NCBI GenBank assembly: GCA_049999725.1
Contig: JBNGIS010008043.1
Span: forward strand, 62,001-126,000
DNA: 64,000 nt
Origin: Haplomitrium mnioides
Taxonomy: Eukaryota; Marchantiophyta; Haplomitriopsida; Calobryales
Reading direction: 5' to 3'
In this document: in pieces, positions 22,765-33,800 of the stretch
Layout: every line of letters starts with the position of its first letter
Position numbering within the stretch: position 1 is the stretch's first letter
Notes under the pieces: model-generated
Told to the model about the DNA's origin: nothing
Seen by the model: the letters and a program-made list of their open reading frames with translations, nothing else
The model's database searches: none
Translations under genes and position numbers: made by a program

Positions 22765-24779
22765 TCCACTTGTGGGTTATGTCTTCTCAACCAATTCATT
22801 CATAGAATCGCATCGTATCTTGCTAATGTTGTGATCTTTCTTCTAGTCTAGATTTTCTTGATAGTTGTTAATATGTAAAGTTATAATTGAGACAACCTTT
22901 CCATTGGCTTACTTTGTCTATTTTCCATTTTAACCACCTCGTGCTCTTTTTTCTTTTTCAACAGATAACTTCAATTTTAATGCCATTTCTCATGCTAAGT
23001 AATTTTCTTTCGCTTCAAAATCCACCAAAACCTAATATTTGGAGGTCTTTATATCAATCTATCAACCACAATTGGTCCTCTATTTTTTTCTATATAAAAT
23101 ATTCGATTTTGTCGACTTTTTTCTTCATATTTCTTCTTTATCCCAACAAAATCACGAGGGTTTTTTTACTGGTGCTCATCGTTTCCTTGATATTCTTGTT
23201 CTTCTTTATTATTGATATTATAAAGAGGTCATTGAAACACTTGCCATTGATTGCGTTGTACCGCTTTGCAATTTAGTGCAGTGTGTCTTATCCGGACATA
23301 ATTGTAGTAGGTTTTAGTTTCTTGCCTCTCTTCCATCCTCTTATGCGCAATATTTTGTGACCCTCATTGTTGGTGAATTGCGCGATTGAAATCTCTCCTT
23401 CTTATATTTCCCAACCCCATAGGTGTGGGGCCATAACTCCCTCTTGTTTGCACAATCTCTAGTGTTTCTTTGATTCTTTGAGCAAATGAGATGGCTTCAT
23501 TAGCATTCTTTGGATTGCGCGTTATAACTTCCCCTTGAATATTTCTCTTCAATCATTGTAGAAATTTGTCAAGGGTCTCGATTGAACTCATATCTTCAAT
23601 TTGGACTTGTAAGCTTTGGAACTACTCAACATATCTTGCAACATTTTATTGTTGCTCTAACTCCCAAAGTTTGGTTCTTGTGGTTAATATAGAGTCCACC
23701 AATTTGAAATTTTGTAGTAAATCTTCTTTTAGAGTGCGCTGCAAAAGTTGTTCTCCTCGTGCATTTTTTTTTGTTGCTCCCATCTTTATAACCAAATAGA
23801 TGTATGCTCTATTAAAAATGACCTTGCAAATAATATTTTCTCCAAATCCAAAGCATGCGAATAATACAATATATGAACCTCAATTTGATAAACCCATGCT
23901 TCTACAACACAAACAATGCAACTTCCTCCATAAAGCTCTACTTTACACGACTTGCTTATCTTTTGAAGCAATGTTTCTTTACTTCCTTCTCCATTCTCTT
24001 ATTGTAGATGCATTTTCACCATCTTTGCCATTAGCATGTTTGTTTGCTATTGGCTTGCTATAAGAGCTGCTTGAAGCTCTTCCAACTTTGCCATCACCTA
24101 AGCTCATTCTTCTAGATTGCTGAGTTTGCTTCCATGGTTTTTTTTCACAGCTTAGCTACTAGTAACTTATACGAAAACAAATATGTACATATTCTAATTA
24201 TGTAAAATAGGTAAAATAAAAGGTTTAGTTGATGCCAACACCGAGTCACAAAACCTCTCTCCAAACTTACGAACTAGAAAATCTTGGTGCATTTGTTTGA
24301 ATGTTACTCGAATAGAAATATGACACTTGGAGTTGAACTCTTCTAGAGGAACTTGGTTCAAATCTATTTTCTATCTACTACAAAACATAAATAAAACATT
24401 ACCGTGTAGCACTAATAATTCATTACATGTAAGATAGCATGCTCTCTTGATTCCATTACAAAAACCATAAAATCATCTCTAAAATTATATACTAAAAATT
24501 GATGAAAAAATGTTGTCAATGTTAAACACACAATACTACAAGGATTCAATAGAGGAATTCTAAGAGGTACAAATGCTCCTTTATCCACTGGCTACCATAA
24601 CATCAAGTCAAATTTATTATCTTCAATTATAAAAGATGGAATATCCACTACTATTTATTCATGAAAACTTGCAAGTTTAACTCTCTTCGAGTTAAAACAA
24701 AGTGGAGAGATTCCACTACTCCAAGAGGTCTTTAATACTTCTCTAAAGAGAAGTAATCCATACTATTTAGAGAAGACAT
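22765..24779 (-). pseudogene. Gag and protease region of element F2
   Basis: The frame at 23364-23552 contains NANEAISFAQRIKETLEIV and a Gly/Arg-rich tail, fitting the C-terminal part of a gypsy gag. The zinc-knuckle and protease parts (22765-23360) are frame-broken. Sequence from 24130 to 24779 is AT-rich leader with no readable domain. Confidence 0.65.
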
Positions 24780-25324
24780 AGCTTTGATGCCATTGTAACA
24801 CTACCTACATACATTACACACACAAGTTAGCACAAGTAAAACACATACAAGTTAACACAATAATAGCGCGCAAGAAACTTCAAAAACCGACAAGATAAGA
24901 GATGTCTAACAAAGCACTCTCCCTTCTTCATATACTAAGTAGAAAACAATTTGCTTACATATATGGAGGAACCCCATTGGTTCTTTTTCTATCCTCCTCT
25001 AATTAGACCATTTTTTTTCCCTCTCTCATTGATTGGACCACCCTTTTACTTTTATTCTTCTTCTACTATATGTCTTTATCTTTTGAACCTTCTATTTGCT
25101 TTAAACCTCCGCTTGTCATATGTCTTTATCTCTTCTAAAGTAGTATATCTAGACTTTCTATTTTACTTTAATTCTTTGACTTTCTCTCCTCTTGCAACAT
25201 GTCATTCTCTCTATAATAGCAAATTTTTTTATACTCTAACATAGTAATAACTTTCTAAACATAGTTGATTCTATATCTTTCTTCCGTTTTTAGTTATTTC
25301 TTACTAAAGTTAGTGACTGTTACA
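24780..25324 (-). repeat. Primer site and 5' LTR of element F2
   Basis: The primer site reads ATGGCATCAAAGCT on the minus strand (24780-24793), a drifted initiator-Met site. The 531-bp LTR follows and ends TGTTACA at 25324, next to the RNase H of B. Confidence 0.82.
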
Positions 25325-26600
25325 TGAAAGCATGCACTTATACACACCAATCACAAGCCATTGTTGCAATCATATCACTTGGAAAATATGACAAGTTGTC
25401 ATCATAGATTAGAAGATCAACTATAACTCTTTGATATTACGTTGGAGTACAAGTCGGGAAGGTTTCACACTATTCATAATGCATTATCACAAAGGCCGAT
25501 TCATCGACTAAATCTATTAATATAAGGTTGCAAATCTTAGTATACTACATCTTGATGAAGCAACCAATGACAACTTTTGAAAAAAGTTACATGAAGATGT
25601 CTTATTTAATCTTGTTATGGCATGTTTAGCAGTTAAAGGTAGTGAGTATCATATCTTTTCCATTCGAAATGGTATTCTCTATCAAGGCCATAAAATACAT
25701 GCTCTACAAGATGATGTGCTTTGAATGACTTGTTTACAAGAAGTACATGACATTCCAATCTCTAGGCATCTTATGGTAGACAAGACTATAGAGTTGCTTC
25801 AACGCACTTGATGGTGACCAAACCTAGATCAAGATGTTCATAGCTTTGTTCGTTATTGTGAAAGTTGTCAGCAAAAGATAAGACTTCAAATAAAAAACAA
25901 GCTGGTCTTCTTCAACCACTACCAATTCATACTGTTGGTTGGAAACATGCAAATTTAGATCTTTTCACTTCACTTCCAACCACATCTTGTAGGTTTACTA
26001 CTATTGTGGTGTTTGTGGACAAGTAAACATATTTATTTAGCACCGACGGTGGATACGATGGACTCATTACAATTGTCAAAGATTTACTTTGATACAATCT
26101 TTTGTTATCATGGAATGCCAAAGGTGTTAATATCTGATAGAGATCCATGATCTTCAAACAGATGGGCAAACCAAACGTGCGAATCGTACTATGGATAATA
26201 TGATTCAAACGTTTATCAACATTCATCATACAAGTTAGGATAGTTTCTTACCGGTTGTGGAGTTTGCATACAACAACTCAAAACAAGAAAGTATTGGATT
26301 TTCTCTTTTCTTTTTTAATTCAAGTTAGCATCCTCTTATTCTTGATGGTTTGTGTTCTCTTTCCTCTTTTAATTTTCAAAGTCTTTCTACCTTTTTGTCT
26401 CATTTATCTTCCTCTTTGTAAGATGTTCGAAACCATATTGTTATTGCTCAAAATCGACAAAAAATATGCCGATAAGCATTGTTGTGATTGTTTTTATGTT
26501 TTAGGTGACCAAGTTATGCTTTCGACTCATTATCTTTATTTTTCTTTAGATACTAAAGTTTTTAAGTTATCTCTAACTTGGATTGGTTATTTCTTAAGTT
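25325..26600 (+). pseudogene. RNase H end and integrase of element B
   Basis: The sequence resumes B's RNase H at 25325. It then carries the zinc-finger region (the CESCQ equivalent near 25860), the first catalytic block (DLFTSLP near 25960), SDRDP near 26140, and GQTKRANRTM near 26170, where the catalytic Glu is Lys. Several stops interrupt it. Confidence 0.82.
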
Positions 26601-26963
26601 ATATCTCTCATTGTGTACAAACTTGATCTTTTTCCTTATATAAAGATTCATTATGTATTTCATGTTTCTAAACTAAACCTTTTGTTTCTAGTCCATCTTA
26701 TTTTTTCATTCGTGTTCAAATTCCTCCTTCTCTTATTGCTTTTGATAATTATAAAAAATATGATATGGATTGCATTTTGGCTAAACGAGTTTTCAACCAT
26801 GGGCGACATCTTCAAGTTCAATATAAAGTTTTGTGAAAAGGATATCCGCTTCATGATGCTACTTAGCAGTCGTGTTCTAACTTTGACAATCATCAAGAGA
26901 CTATTCGATTATTTGAAACTGCCAGCTATGACGATGACATCATCGATTAGAAGATGAGGATTA
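26601..26963 (+). pseudogene. Chromodomain region of element B
   Basis: Plus-strand frames show KIHYVFHVSKLN and, out of frame, sequence matching the chromodomain of E (58420-58611). It ends at the polypurine stretch GAAGATGAGGA and the 3' LTR at 26964. Confidence 0.75.
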
Positions 26964-27532
26964 TGTAGTAGTATAAATATGATGTTGTACTATTTATAAG
27001 AAAATAGAGAGGAGTGAATGAAGTGGTACAGGGTCATTTTTAGGGTTGAAATTATTTTCAGATTACTTGCTTTTGAAGTTATTGTAAGTGAAGTGGTATA
27101 AGGTTACTTTTAAGATTGAAGTGAGATAAAATTACTTGGCTTCGAAGTTATTTTTAGAGCAGTAAGTTAAGATCACTTTTAAGATTGAAAGTGGAAGTAA
27201 CTTGTAAGTGATACTTTTTAAGATTGAAATTGAAAGTGACTTGTAAGTGAACGAAGAGGGATGACACCTTCTTCTCTTGTATAAATAGAAGGACTTAATG
27301 ACCCCACTCTTCATTCTAGAGTTCTTCTCAAATCACGTGAGTTCTTTGGTTGTTTGGCTTTTGCTTGCAATCTTGGTTTTAGCTTGGGTCTTGAGCTATA
27401 TAACTCTATTAGAGTTATTTTGTAGTAGCTTTACTTGGCTTTGCTTGACTTATAGGTATTTGGTTGAAGAACTGTATTAGAGTTCACTATGAGTTCTTAC
27501 TCATTTGGAAATTATCTTTGAATTCTTTTACA
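26964..27532 (+). repeat. 3' LTR of element B
   Basis: The 569-bp LTR begins TGTAGTAGTATAA and ends TTTTACA. It is slightly longer than its partner at 14170-14723 (554 bp). TATAAATAG is at about 27281-27289. The flank TTAAT follows. Confidence 0.85.
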
Positions 27533-28100
27533 TTAATTCATATTGATGCATATGTAAGCATTATTGATATTTCTATATTACACTTGGAATTACTTACTAC
27601 TTTTTTATTCTATTTTGCTTTTATATAAATTGGACATTGATCCCATATTAGAAGATGCTATCCAAACAATTTGCAACATATATTATATACTTTTATATGC
27701 ATATATACTTACAATTTGCTAAGTTTTAATAGAAAGCAAAATGAGTTTTCTACACTAAAAATACACATGTGTATATATTATCTAGCAAATTCTAATATTT
27801 CTTTTATTTCCTTTTTTTTTTACTACTGCTAGAACATGTCACCAAATTCAAGTAATAACACCATATCATAGTATATGTCATGTAACTCTATTAAAACATT
27901 TATTTGTGATAAACTTCTCCACAAGTGATGGATAATGTTTACTAACTTAAATACTAAACTTTAAACATTTGAAAATCAACTTCTAAAGTTATAGTAACTT
28001 CATAGTAACTTTAATTTTATAGTAACTTTAATATACTATGTATAGATCATAATAAACTCTAACTAAATAAAGGGATAGCTGAATACCGGAGAACAACCGC
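27533..28100. other. AT-rich stretch without a recognised gene
   Basis: I see no coding frame, LTR or repeat unit here beyond short AT-rich runs. It is the border between transposon block 1 and the CLASP gene island. Confidence 0.6.
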
Positions 28101-29325
28101 AAACACCGCTAAACTCCATGCAAAGTTAGTCAAGGCCAATTCTAGCGGAGTTAAAAGAAGGAATAGGAGAGTGAGGGAGAGAGAAAAGGAAGAAAAGAAA
28201 AGCGAAAGAGTCTTTCCAAAAGAAAGACATTCCTAACAGGAGACACTATGTACAGTAGGGTACGTGATAGACTTTCTGCCTGCAGCTGTACCGTAGGTAC
28301 CAAACAGTGCCACGCAGGCATGGATGAGCCAATGAGGATGGACAGGTACCGGTAAACTTAACCCACGTTACATAGCATGTGCAGTGCAAACGTCACTCTG
28401 CTGCGCTTGTCATAGGATGAGGTTTTTTACCCCTAGCCTTTCGCGCCTCTGCCCTAAAGTAACTCATCCCTTACTTTACTTTGTTACTTTACCCTCCTTT
28501 GCATGTTCCTCCTCTACAACGAACACATTTCACCAGAGCTTCGTTTGGCGTGGCCACGGAAGAGCTGCTAGGGCTGGTGGGAGGGAGGAGAAGGGAGGAG
28601 GAGGAGAGCTTGCTTGAGATCCAGAGGCGGGGCCCTCGGAGCAAGTCGAGGCCAGAGGGACCCGCAAAAGAGGAGCAGTGCGCGCGGAGTTTGGTGGTTG
28701 GAAGAGACGGGGAGAGAACAAGAGTGAGGGAAAGAGAGAGCAAAAGTTGTGGGGGAAGTGGGTGCACTGTGGAGCCAGCAAGGTAGAAGGACATCGATTT
28801 TTCCGGCTGGATTGAACAACAGTGACAGGGAGTGGCAGTGATACAATGTGCAAGGAAATAGCATTGGTTGGGCTTCATTTTTACATGTGGGAGTCTACTA
28901 GAGTAGACTAGAATATTTTGGTGGGTCTTTGTTGCTGGTTTAGATTTGGCTCTGCGCATTGCTGTACCCAGTATCGTGGTCAGCATTGGTCAGAGTTGCA
29001 CAAACGTTGCGTTGTGGGTTTGAAGTAAGTGCTGTCATTGAGTCTATGTTGTGTGTGCTTTCCATGAGTTGCCTTTGTCTCTGGTTACTCGATGTTGCAA
29101 CAATACCGGAAATGCATCAGCAAGGTGTTCAACTATCGGTGAAGCGAACACTCCTTAGGTGTAGATTTTATGGCGGCATTCCTCGAGATTCTGAACTTTA
29201 TGTGTAAGGTGGATTATTTATCAATACCATGACTATCCGGCCTAAGCGCATGTCACAGGTGCATTTTTGGGTTCCCACCGTAAAGTAGCAAGTCCTTAGC
29301 CCGTCTGATTCAGATAGGGATCACA
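28101..29325 (+). promoter_or_regulatory. Upstream region and probable 5' UTR of CLASP
   Basis: GC content rises sharply here relative to the transposon blocks. A purine-rich GA tract spans about 28144-28212, and a GC-rich stretch with many CpG lies at about 28540-28720. Several short upstream frames exist, none with a recognisable domain. No clear TATA box or transcription start can be fixed from sequence alone. GT and AG sites that could remove a leader intron are present but not decisive. The CLASP start codon at 29326 follows a GGATCACA context. Confidence 0.45.
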
Positions 29326-30893
29326 ATGGAGGAAGCTATCGAGCAACTCCAGGCCAAAGATACAAAGGAAAGAATGGCAGGTGTGGAGAGGCTGCAGAAT
29401 CTTCTGGAACAGAGTCGAAAGGGCCTGACAGCAACGGAAGTGGGAAGCCTCGTGGATGCGTCGTTGATTCTCTTAAGAGATAATAATTTTAGGGTATCTC
29501 AGGGCACATTGCAGGCTCTCGCATCAGCAGCGGCTCTAGCTGGCGATCATTTGAAGCTGCATTTCAATTCGCTTTTGCCTGCGACTGTGGAGCGTTTAGG
29601 TGACAGTAAGCAACCTGTTCGTGATGCTGGTAGACGACTCCTCCTGGCACTAATGGAGGTATAGTGATGTGCTCTGCACATTGTGCTATTGTTGCTTAAT
29701 TGTGTCTCTCGAGCTTCTCTCCTGCTTGTTTACGTTGGTGGACAAGCTCTGTTAATCTGTTATGAAACTGGGAACCCGATGTCGTATTTTATTGGACACT
29801 GGTGTTGATTAGTGTGGTTTTCATCACTGAAGTGTAATGTGGGTGCTCAGATATCTTCCCCAACTATAATTGTCGAGAGGGCTGGAAGCTACGCTTGGGG
29901 GCATAAAAACTGGAGGGTCAGAGAAGAATTTGCACGCACTGTGGCCTCAGCGATCAATTTATTTGCTGCAACGGAACTTCCGTTTCAGCGACTTCTTCTG
30001 CCATCTGTAAATCCTTGTGCTTAACCCTCACTCCTCAAATGGGCAAATTGGACTGAAGTGAGGGCTTAATATTAGTTTAGAAAGTATCATTATTATTTCC
30101 GATCCCTGATACATGTTATTTTCTTGTACTGGACTGATTTGCTTTCTATTTTTATTATTGAAGGAAAGAATCAAAGTTGGTATTGTATTGCTTTTTAAAT
30201 GGTAGTGTGGTGTGTGTAGGTCTTGCAGCTTCTGGAAGATTCAAATAGCAATGTTCGTGAAGCAGCAATGCTTTGTCTGGAGGTGTGTATCATCGAGTTC
30301 TTATGTGCAGGAATGTTGCAGTAGGTCTCATTTTATCTCACCTTGCATTTGCAGTCAGTGACTTGAGCATGAAAGTGTATCTCTGTGGAATTCAGGAAAT
30401 GTATCGACAGGGTGGTTCCCAATTAAGGGAGGAGCTCCAGCGGCACCAATTGCGACCTTCACAGGTGATTCAATATTCATATTTATTCTCTTTTACAATT
30501 CCAACTAAGGAACCTAACGTTAAATATTGGATAGGCTGCATGACACTTTGTAGATGTGTTAACTTCACATCATCGTCAGTGCTGTCACAGATGCCTGATT
30601 TTTCAGATCTCCTGTTTTTTAAAATCTCAGTTCAATAGGCTTGTAGATGTGACTGTTTGTTAACAAATGTGTTGTGCAATTGCAGCTGAAAGATGTCACT
30701 GCTAGATTTGAGAAGATAGAACCATTGAGGCGCTCATTTGATAGTCTGGCAAATTCATTTCCACCTTCAACCCATTTCAGTGTTCCACATATTTCTGTAC
30801 CTGCTGAACCCAAGGCTTCTCATTCAGTTATGATCAATCGGAGGAGTAGTCCAAAGACTAAGCCTGCTGTGAATGACAGCTCTAGTGCAGCAG
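29326..30893 (+). CDS. CLASP: CLASP exons 1-5: N-terminal TOG domain
   Basis: Residues 1 to about 230 form the first TOG domain of HEAT-type helices. Readable blocks are KDTKERMAGVERLQNLLE, DNNFRVSQGTLQALASAA, ERLGDSKQPVRDAGRRLL (exon 1), ERAGSYAWGHKNWRVREE (exon 2) and EMYRQGGSQLREELQRHQL (exon 4). Exon 5 starts with LKDVTARFEKIEPLRRSF and passes into a Ser/Pro-rich linker. Exon 5 ends in phase 1 and joins exon 6 through a Gly codon. In family terms this domain is the tubulin-binding module most like XMAP215 TOG domains. Confidence 0.92.
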
Positions 30894-33800
30894 GTGTGTG
30901 GCATCTTCATTCCTCGTCACTTTCAATTGATGCAAGGCAGCGAGTAGTACTGGAAGGCGACTCCTTGAGGAATGATCAATATTGTTCACAGATCATTTTG
31001 GACACTCCTTTTTGCAGTCATCCTGACTGTTTAGGATTCTAAATATGTGACGGATTTTATGAAGGTGAAGAGTCGGCAGAGAAACCTGTTGATCCTATCA
31101 GAGTGTACTCAGACAGAGAGCTGACTAAGGAGGTGGAAAAAGCTGTTAGCATGCTCACAGTGGATCAGGATTGGTCTGTTCGGATGACAGCTATGCAGAG
31201 GATTGAAGGGTTGGTTGTTGGAGGTTAGATGGGACCCTCTCTATTTGTTGGTCAGAAATTTTCATGGCATGTGGAATGTATGCAGAAGGTAGCACTACCT
31301 GTCTCAAGGGGAGCGGTTTGACTTTAGTTTTCCATGTGATCTTTCTTTTTCATTCTGGTTTGCTGGCAGACATTGTCTGGTTCAATACTGGAATCATTAG
31401 ATGCAATTCAAGTCACGATTTCGTAGTGTTAAAAGATGCAAGCGAGTTTGTCCATTAACACACCATCTATCTAAGGTCCAGTTGTGCTCATGCCAGATTT
31501 TGTATGCTATAGGTGCTACCGAGTATCCATGCTTTATGTTGCTGCTGAAGCAGCTTGTTAGTCCCCTCACCACCCAGTTGGCCGACCGCCGTTCCAGCAT
31601 TGTGAAGCAGGTGGCAATTTGTATTTGTCAAAAGTGGCGAGTTAATTAATAAGGAAATAGATTTAGCGGATTGTTGTGACAAGGATAAAGTCTGATATTA
31701 AAATTCCGTTTAGCTTGTTGGTTCCCTCATCCAGTTGGCGAACGAGTTGTGAAGAATAAAGGGTGAAAACGGAAAGGAGATTTATTGTGCTGTAATTGAA
31801 GACAGAGATGAATACTCCCCTTTCGTGAGTGAATAGAGCTGTCTGATCATATACATGCAAGCTAGAGAGGGAGATATAAAAATGGACGCTAAGGTTGCTG
31901 TGATTTGGTGCAGGCTTGCCAATTAATAAATTTGCTGTCAAAAGAGCTTCTTGGAGATTTTGAGATATTTGCTGAAACATTCATTCCTGTCAGTACCCTC
32001 TATTCACTATTGAGAGTTTGAGATACATGTTTTAGCAATCTGTAAAAAGGACAATGCATCTTGAGGATATGAGATTTCCCATCCAAAACTGGAAGGCTGT
32101 TTTGTTACCTTTGGTTTAGCTCTTACCAAAGGAAGACAGATAGATATGCTGTAGAACACTATTTGCAAGTACTGTTAGCTGTAAGTCAAGTGGGGTATTA
32201 GAAAGAATCTATGTTATGCATCATATGTTTTAAACAAATGCAAATTGTTCTTTCCATGCGATACATGATGTAGAATGGTATCTTTTGTCCTGCATTGTAA
32301 TGATCAGACTTATTACTGACTACTGTTCCTGATGTGATGCTCGTGCAGGTTCTTTTCAAGCTTGTTGTCATAACTGTGCTTGTGATAGCAGAATCTGCAG
32401 ACATGTGCATCAAAACAGTGTGTTTCTTTAACCCTTTGTGTTGTAATAAATGAAGCCATTGTAATGAATGGATTGCACTATAGTAATTTTTACATCACAT
32501 TAGGAGTATTTCTAGAATGTGTCCTTTGCTGATTGCATTACTTATTGTGTGCAGATGCTTGGGAATTGTCGAGTGACTAGGGTTCTTCCTCGAATAACAG
32601 AGTGTGCAAAGCATGATAGAAATGCTGTTTTACGTGCAAGGTACATATTCCAGTGGCTTGATTCCTTTTCCTAGCATTTCCTTAAAGGATCCTTGTAACA
32701 GTAATAATTTGTATGTGAAGGTGTTGTGAGTATGCTCTTTTGGTGCTGGAACAGTGGGGTGATTCTCCCGAGTTGCAGCGAACAGTTGAACTTTATGAGG
32801 ACTTAATCAAGTGTTGTGTTGGGGATGCTATGAGTGAGGTAATCTTTTTTACCAGACCTGTCTTGGCTCTTGCTGTAATATACATGAACTTTTTCTTCCC
32901 GTTACTTCCGGAAAGTGGCAGAAACTCAGTACGAAGATTGATCAGGACCCGCTGTCGGGAACTGACGAAACCAGCACATGTTGAGGCTGAATAGTCTGAA
33001 ACTTTGTGTCTGACACCACATTGTGAAGGCTGCACTCTATGTGTTGCGCAGTTGTGATGTGTGTAGGTTATTTCTAGACTATTGCAGCTTCCATTTAATT
33101 GTGTTTGTGGTTAATTTTGCTCTCCACAACTTCATAACTAATACATAAATGAACTGTTTTTGTGTAAACTGCTGGTGGTGTTTCCTTTAACTTCCATTTA
33201 TTTGTTTTTGTGGTTAATTTTACTCTTCACAACTTCATAACTAACCTAGTCAGTGTTGGAAAGTAAACTCGAAATTCCACGTGAAGGAGTTGAGAAGCTG
33301 TTGAGAGAGCACTTAACAAGAAAATAATGTTGAAGGAGACAGGAATGAAGTCAGATCGATGGTCGCGAAGCAGCAGTATCGGGAGGCTCCAGAAAATCGA
33401 AAAATGGGGAGGGTTACGAAAATCGCCAGACGCTCTTCCGAAAAACGAGCGTCGCTGGCTGATATCGCGTTTTCGAAAAAACGCGATGCTGTGGGGAAGT
33501 CGAAAACGGGGACTCGATTCCCCTTTTTCGACATTCTCCTTTTCACCACCAGACCCGCAGACGTCTCGCGGCCTCCTCACGCTTGTGCGACCTCCTCAGG
33601 AACTCGACATCGACTATCCTGCCTGTGCTCCTAACGCGATATCAAGAAAATGCAGAGAGGAAAGTCGCGATGCTGCGACCTTCAGAGATATCGAACCAGA
33701 GGAGCATCGCGACCTTCATAGATATCGAACCAAAGGAGCATCGCGACCTTCATAGATATCGAACCAAAGGAAGAATGCACAAGGGAAATATGAATGCTGA

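Larger units (their letters stand above)
17068..25324 (-). mobile_element. Ty3/gypsy chromovirus F2 (second family), nested in B and split by insert X
   Basis: The LTRs (17068-17642, 575 bp; 24794-25324, 531 bp) are unlike family 1. They begin TGTAACACTAC on the plus strand and the right copy ends TGTTACA, a 7-bp terminal inverted repeat. Both junctions keep GAAA from the interrupted RNase H of B. On the minus strand the order is primer site, gag, protease, RT, RNase H, integrase, chromodomain. RT is interrupted by insert X (19745-21865). All frames are broken, and the RT box reads LLED. Confidence 0.87.
14170..27532 (+). mobile_element. Ty3/gypsy chromovirus B (family 1), split by element F2
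   Basis: LTRs lie at 14170-14723 and 26964-27532. The flanks TTCAT (14165-14169) and TTAAT (27533-27537) form a target duplication with one mismatch. Internal order on the plus strand is primer site, gag, protease, RT, RNase H, then F2 (17068-25324), then the rest of RNase H, integrase and chromodomain. B itself is about 5.1 kb. Key residues are lost: the polymerase box reads LLND instead of YxDD, and the integrase catalytic Glu is Lys (GQTKR). The copy is inactive. Confidence 0.88.

Noticed and set aside
22887-23276. 129-residue hydrophobic plus-strand frame
   Set aside because: It is the reverse complement of the F2 gag-protease region; its Phe/Leu richness reflects A-rich coding on the other strand.
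1-27532. Endogenous pararetrovirus (caulimovirid) origin of the gypsy-like pol
   Set aside because: Paired LTRs, 5-bp duplications, integrase and chromodomain are present; caulimovirids lack integrase and LTRs.
28489-28986. 165-codon minus-strand frame upstream of CLASP
   Set aside because: It is Ser/Pro/Leu-rich, overlaps several equally long frames in a GC-rich purine tract, and has no domain.
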